Below, piece after piece: positions 61,240 to 64,000 of a stretch of DNA of 64,000 nucleotides. The stretch is from Sphingobacteriaceae bacterium. GTDB lineage: Bacteria; Bacteroidota; Bacteroidia; B-17B0; Aurantibacillaceae. The position numbers were made by a program, and so were the translations under genes. Below the pieces are notes generated by a model. It was not told where the DNA came from. It saw nothing but the letters and a program-made list of their open reading frames with translations, and ran no database searches. Position 1 is the first letter of the stretch. Every line of letters starts with the position of its first letter. Where the stretch lies: the NCBI GenBank assembly GCA_947480015.1, contig CANKBS010000004.1, forward strand, positions 124,001 through 188,000, given 5' to 3'.

Positions 61240-61665
61240 ATGACATTAGTAGTAAAAAACTCGCAGTTACCAAAAGCCGGGAAAGGCTTATTCACAAAAA
61301 AACCAATTAAAAAATCAGATAAAATTATTGAGTATCTGGGTGAAATTATCGATTGGAAAGAATATGAAAAACGTGTTCTGGAAGATAAGGATGGCTATTT
61401 ATTTTTTATCAATAAAAAAATCTGTATCGACGCCTTTTCAACACCCGAACACATGGCCCGTTATGCCAATGATGCGGCAGGTTTGAGTCGTGTAAAGGGA
61501 TTAAAAAATAACGCATCTTATAAAGTATTTAATAAAAGCCGTTGTTACATTATTGCCGAACGCGATATAGAAAAGGGCGAAGAAATATTTGTGAATTACA
61601 CTAAAGAATATTGGGATTGTATTCGTTATAACATCAAAAACAATTTATACAAAACAAAGAAGTAA
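61240..61665 (+). CDS. SET-domain protein, putative lysine methyltransferase
   Basis: A 141-residue minimal SET domain: AGKGLFTKKPIKKSDKIIEYLGE, split as AGKGLFTKKP and IIEYLGEIIDW at the start, the substrate/cofactor RYANDAAGLSR (RFxNH-like: here RYAND) and GEEIFVNYTKEYW (GEExxxxY). These motifs bind SAM and form the catalytic Tyr. Bacterial SET proteins methylate protein lysines; the target here is unknown. The core position RYAND replaces the canonical NHS with ND, which could reduce activity. A stand-alone gene with its own promoter, 68 bases before pth. Confidence 0.85.
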   Translation: MTLVVKNSQLPKAGKGLFTKKPIKKSDKIIEYLGEIIDWKEYEKRVLEDKDGYLFFINKKICIDAFSTPEHMARYANDAAGLSRVKGLKNNASYKVFNKSRCYIIAERDIEKGEEIFVNYTKEYWDCIRYNIKNNLYKTKK

Positions 61666-61733
61666 TTCTTTTTAGTAGTAAGATTTTTTTGATCTTTATG
61701 GGAGTGTTTTTGAAGCCTTCGGGATTTTAGATC

Positions 61734-62300
61734 ATGGGTAAATTTTTGATAGTTGGTTTGGGTAACATTGGCGCCGAATACGCCGACACCCGTCATAACA
61801 TTGGCTTTAAAATAGCCGACCAATTAGTGCGTGACCTCAATGGCAGTTTTACCTCGGGGCGTTATGCCGATGTGGCCGAATGTAAATTCAAAGGCAAACA
61901 ATTGGTGGTGATAAAACCAAACACTTTCATGAATTTAAGTGGAAAGGCTGTAAACTATTGGTTGCAGGCCGAGAAGATTGATCGAGAAAACATGCTAGTG
62001 CTTGTAGATGAATTGGCCTTACCTTTTGGAAAAATCCGCATTGGTCCGAAAGGGAGCGATGGAGGACATAACGGCTTAAAAAGCATTCAAGAAACGTTAA
62101 TCACAAACAGTTACCCACGTTTACGATTTGGGATCAGCAATGAATTTAATAAGGGCTCACAGGTAAACTACGTGTTGGGCGAATGGAACGAAGAGGAATT
62201 AAAAACACTCCCCGAACGCATTAAAATAGCCGCTGATGGCGTGAAATCCTTTGCTTTTATAGGACTACAGCGCTGCATGAACGAGTTTAACAACCGTTAG
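61734..62300 (+). CDS. pth: Peptidyl-tRNA hydrolase
   Basis: A 188-residue Pth: MGKFLIVGLGNIG start, YADTRHNIGFKIAD with catalytic His21, IKPNTFMNLSGKAV with the binding Asn, VLVDELALPFGKIRIG (usual Asp) and KGSDGGHNGLKSI. It frees peptides from stalled peptidyl-tRNA. Length is the family norm. The gene has a 64-base gap to holB downstream and no visible terminator between them. Confidence 0.96.
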   Translation: MGKFLIVGLGNIGAEYADTRHNIGFKIADQLVRDLNGSFTSGRYADVAECKFKGKQLVVIKPNTFMNLSGKAVNYWLQAEKIDRENMLVLVDELALPFGKIRIGPKGSDGGHNGLKSIQETLITNSYPRLRFGISNEFNKGSQVNYVLGEWNEEELKTLPERIKIAADGVKSFAFIGLQRCMNEFNNR

Positions 62301-62364
62301 CGCCGGAAAATTAGTACAGGAATCGGTTCTTTTTTTAACCTCGCTTTTAGATTACCTTAGCAAG

Positions 62365-63486
62365 ATGCAATACAAAGCCATAATCGGACAAACGGAAGCA
62401 AAGGCTCGTCTCATAAAGATGGTGAATGAGAATCGCGTGCCTCATGCTTTGATGTTCAGTGGACGCGAAGGTTGTGGTAATTTACCTGCTGCTTTGGCAT
62501 TTGCCCAGCATTTGTATTGCACCGCCAAAACTGTTGATGGGCCTTGCGGAGAATGTAATTCCTGTAGAAAAGTTTCTAAATTAATTCATCCCGATTTGCA
62601 TTTGGTATTTCCCATTGCAAAAAGCAAGGAAGTTAAAAGCAGTAACGATTTATTAATTGAATTCAGAGAGGCCTTTTTACAAAAGCCATATTTAACTTTA
62701 AATGATTGGTTTAAAGAGATTACGGCCGACAACAAACAACCCATCATTCCGGTTGAAGAAGCCAATGATATTTTACGTAAATTAAGTTACACCAGTTTTG
62801 AAGGTTCTTACAAAATCATGATTATTTGGCAGCCCGAGAAAATGAATGCGGAGTCGGCCAATAAATTATTAAAGATTCTTGAAGAGCCGCCGGAACAAAC
62901 TATTTTTATTTTAGTTTGTGATCATCCCGATCAGTTATTAGCTACTATTTTATCGCGGGTTCAACAAATACCTTTTTACGATTGCAGTGCTCCGGAAATA
63001 GAAGAAGCTTTGATTGATTTGTTTCAAGTGAATAAAGACATTGCGCAACAAACTGCTATTATGGCCAATGGCAATTTTGCGGAGGCTCTGTTATTACTAA
63101 CGCATAACGAGGATTCGGTTTCTTTTCTCAATAATTTTCAAACCTTCATGCGTTTGGCCTTAAAATTTGATTGCAATAAGGCCTTGGCCTGGATAGATGA
63201 AAATGCAACCAGTGGCAGGGAAAAACAAAAACAATTTCTTCAGTATGCCCTTGAGGTTTTTCGTGACTGTTTAATGTTTAATTATGGTGATAAAAGTTTG
63301 ATTCGTTTGAGTGGCAGTGAACGCGCTTTTTTAGAAAAGTTTGCACCCTTTGTAAATCAAAAAAACTACGAGCGTTTGGTTGAGGAATTCAACAATAATT
63401 ATTATTACATTGAGCGTAACGCTAACCCTAAAATACTGTTCATGGATTTGATTCTAAAGACCAACGAGTTGATCAACATGAAGTAA
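62365..63486 (+). CDS. holB: DNA polymerase III delta' subunit
   Basis: A 373-residue clamp-loader subunit. The N-terminal AAA+ domain has a degenerate P-loop GREGCGNLPAAL, a zinc-binding CGECNSCRKVSK, and the delta'-typical HPDLHLVFP. Later KIMIIWQPEKMNAESANKLL, split as QPEKMNAESANKLLKILEEP, and ILSRVQQIPF (SRC-like motif written SRV) follow, then a C-terminal helical collar. The loss of a perfect P-loop is normal for delta', which does not hydrolyse ATP. It overlaps nothing; the next gene is convergent. Confidence 0.92.
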   Translation: MQYKAIIGQTEAKARLIKMVNENRVPHALMFSGREGCGNLPAALAFAQHLYCTAKTVDGPCGECNSCRKVSKLIHPDLHLVFPIAKSKEVKSSNDLLIEFREAFLQKPYLTLNDWFKEITADNKQPIIPVEEANDILRKLSYTSFEGSYKIMIIWQPEKMNAESANKLLKILEEPPEQTIFILVCDHPDQLLATILSRVQQIPFYDCSAPEIEEALIDLFQVNKDIAQQTAIMANGNFAEALLLLTHNEDSVSFLNNFQTFMRLALKFDCNKALAWIDENATSGREKQKQFLQYALEVFRDCLMFNYGDKSLIRLSGSERAFLEKFAPFVNQKNYERLVEEFNNNYYYIERNANPKILFMDLILKTNELINMK

Positions 63487-63508
63487 ATTAAACCTAAGTC
63501 ATAAAAAA

Positions 63509-63534
63509 AGAGCTGCAGTTTGGGCTGCAACTCT
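63509..63534 (-). terminator. Terminator of the T9SS gene (and probably of holB)
   Basis: AGAGCTGCAG (63509-63518) pairs, with one bulge, with CTGCAACTCT (63525-63534 region). An A run 63503-63509 gives a T tract on the minus strand. It lies 27 bases beyond the minus-strand stop. Confidence 0.65.
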
Positions 63535-63561
63535 ATTTGTATAAGTATCAGAAAACCCCGA

Positions 63562-64000
63562 TTACTTATTGATCATTATTTTTCGGGTAAACGTTCTATC
63601 GCCAATACTTATGTTTACGAAATAAACACCATTTGGAAGCTCCGTTAACTGAAGGTCTTTCACAAATAATCCATTAGCGCTTTCACCTTTTGTTTCATAA
63701 ACTGCTTTACCAAGTAAGTCGCAAACGCTTAACTTAATTGCACCGGCATTTAAACCGGTCATGTTAATTTTAAATTCACCCTTATTAGGATTAGGAAATA
63801 CCGAGAAGTTGGCATTATTCGCACTTGTATTTTTAATACCGGTGAGTAATTCATCTTCGCTGATCACATTTACTTGCACCATTGTACCACTTCCTTCTGT
63901 TCCACGGTAGATAGAATAAGACGAACATGAGGTTGCCACAGCGCCGCAGTTAACGGTTACCGTTAAACAAATGGTATAAGTTCCGGCAGAGCTATAACTG
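63562..64000 (-). CDS. T9SS type A sorting-domain protein, C-terminal part (5' end outside window)
   Basis: The minus-strand frame is open from the window edge to TAA at 63562-63564, so the gene continues beyond 64000. The GTG at 63939 is internal. Visible upstream part (SSAGTYTICLTVTVNCGAVA) is a PKD-like beta strand pattern with Cys residues; then linker CSSYSIYRGTEGSG and a type A sorting domain: FSVFPNPNKGEFKI, KLSVCDLLGKAVYE and a final RTFTRKIMINK. Secretion through T9SS is expected; the catalytic or binding part is not visible. Confidence 0.8.
   Translation of the reverse strand, partial: SYSSAGTYTICLTVTVNCGAVATSCSSYSIYRGTEGSGTMVQVNVISEDELLTGIKNTSANNANFSVFPNPNKGEFKINMTGLNAGAIKLSVCDLLGKAVYETKGESANGLFVKDLQLTELPNGVYFVNISIGDRTFTRKIMINK

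Noticed and set aside
1-64000. tRNA, rRNA, tmRNA or RNase P RNA genes
   Set aside because: I scanned the intergenic stretches for the GGTTCRA arm, CCA ends and the usual conserved blocks and found none that hold.

Overview
The window reads as a chromosomal segment of an AT-rich member of the Bacteroidota. The evidence is several secreted proteins with C-terminal type IX secretion (T9SS type A) sorting tails, TonB-type outer-membrane barrels with N-terminal carboxypeptidase-like domains, a futalosine-pathway MqnA-like enzyme, a bacillithiol-transferase-like DinB protein, and many gene starts preceded by TAnnTTTG (-7) elements with no visible Shine-Dalgarno sequence. No tRNA, rRNA, CRISPR array, prophage or transposase was recognised. 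I would not name a genus.

Layout. 1-342 is the 3' end of a truncated gene. 343-774 holds a GC-rich, palindrome-filled element. An ALDH7-type aldehyde dehydrogenase follows, then a 956-base stretch with two candidate micro-genes. 3258-4792 is an overlapping MgtC / ParB-like / CHAD operon. 4806-6237 has a T9SS-exported propeller protein and a small hypothetical. 6348-10904 is a response regulator - histidine kinase - outer-membrane barrel operon. 11095-21654 looks like a phosphoester-scavenging island: PhoD-like and purple-acid-type phosphatases, a YncE-like propeller and a cytochrome b in one operon, then a third metallophosphoesterase, a TonB-dependent receptor and a surface lipoprotein. 21978-25373 has a CBS gene interrupted by a stop codon, then an LpxH-like phosphatase, a glycosyltransferase and a lipid kinase.

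25398-36452 is mostly housekeeping: mqnA, purM, a large membrane-anchored unknown, rnhB, a DUF4143 ATPase flanked by repeats, two divergent peroxiredoxins, a SUI1/YciH factor, a TPR protein and an M61 peptidase. 36548-40211 is a run of small membrane proteins (DUF4389, DUF4190, DUF2752, unknown) ending in a POT peptide transporter. 40234-46180 contains a lipoprotein-like gene, an SF1 helicase with a sterol-desaturase-type hydroxylase, a YfiT-like protein, and a KdsC-like phosphatase next to a transaldolase fused to CBS domains. 46322-53757 is an array of three paralogous T9SS proteins, each starting with a CPPC thioredoxin-like motif, plus a smaller T9SS protein. 53915-61137 runs mfd - histidine kinase - metal/cobalamin-type ABC importer with overlapping genes. 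The end holds a SET-domain methyltransferase, pth, holB and the C-terminal part of another T9SS protein cut by the window edge.

The items I find most worth follow-up are the structured element at 376-720, the phosphatase island with an embedded cytochrome b, the transaldolase-CBS/KdsC-like pair, the nonsense codon in the CBS gene, the repeats around the DUF4143 ATPase, and the CPPC paralog array. Nothing seen is decisive proof of a new defence or mobile system.
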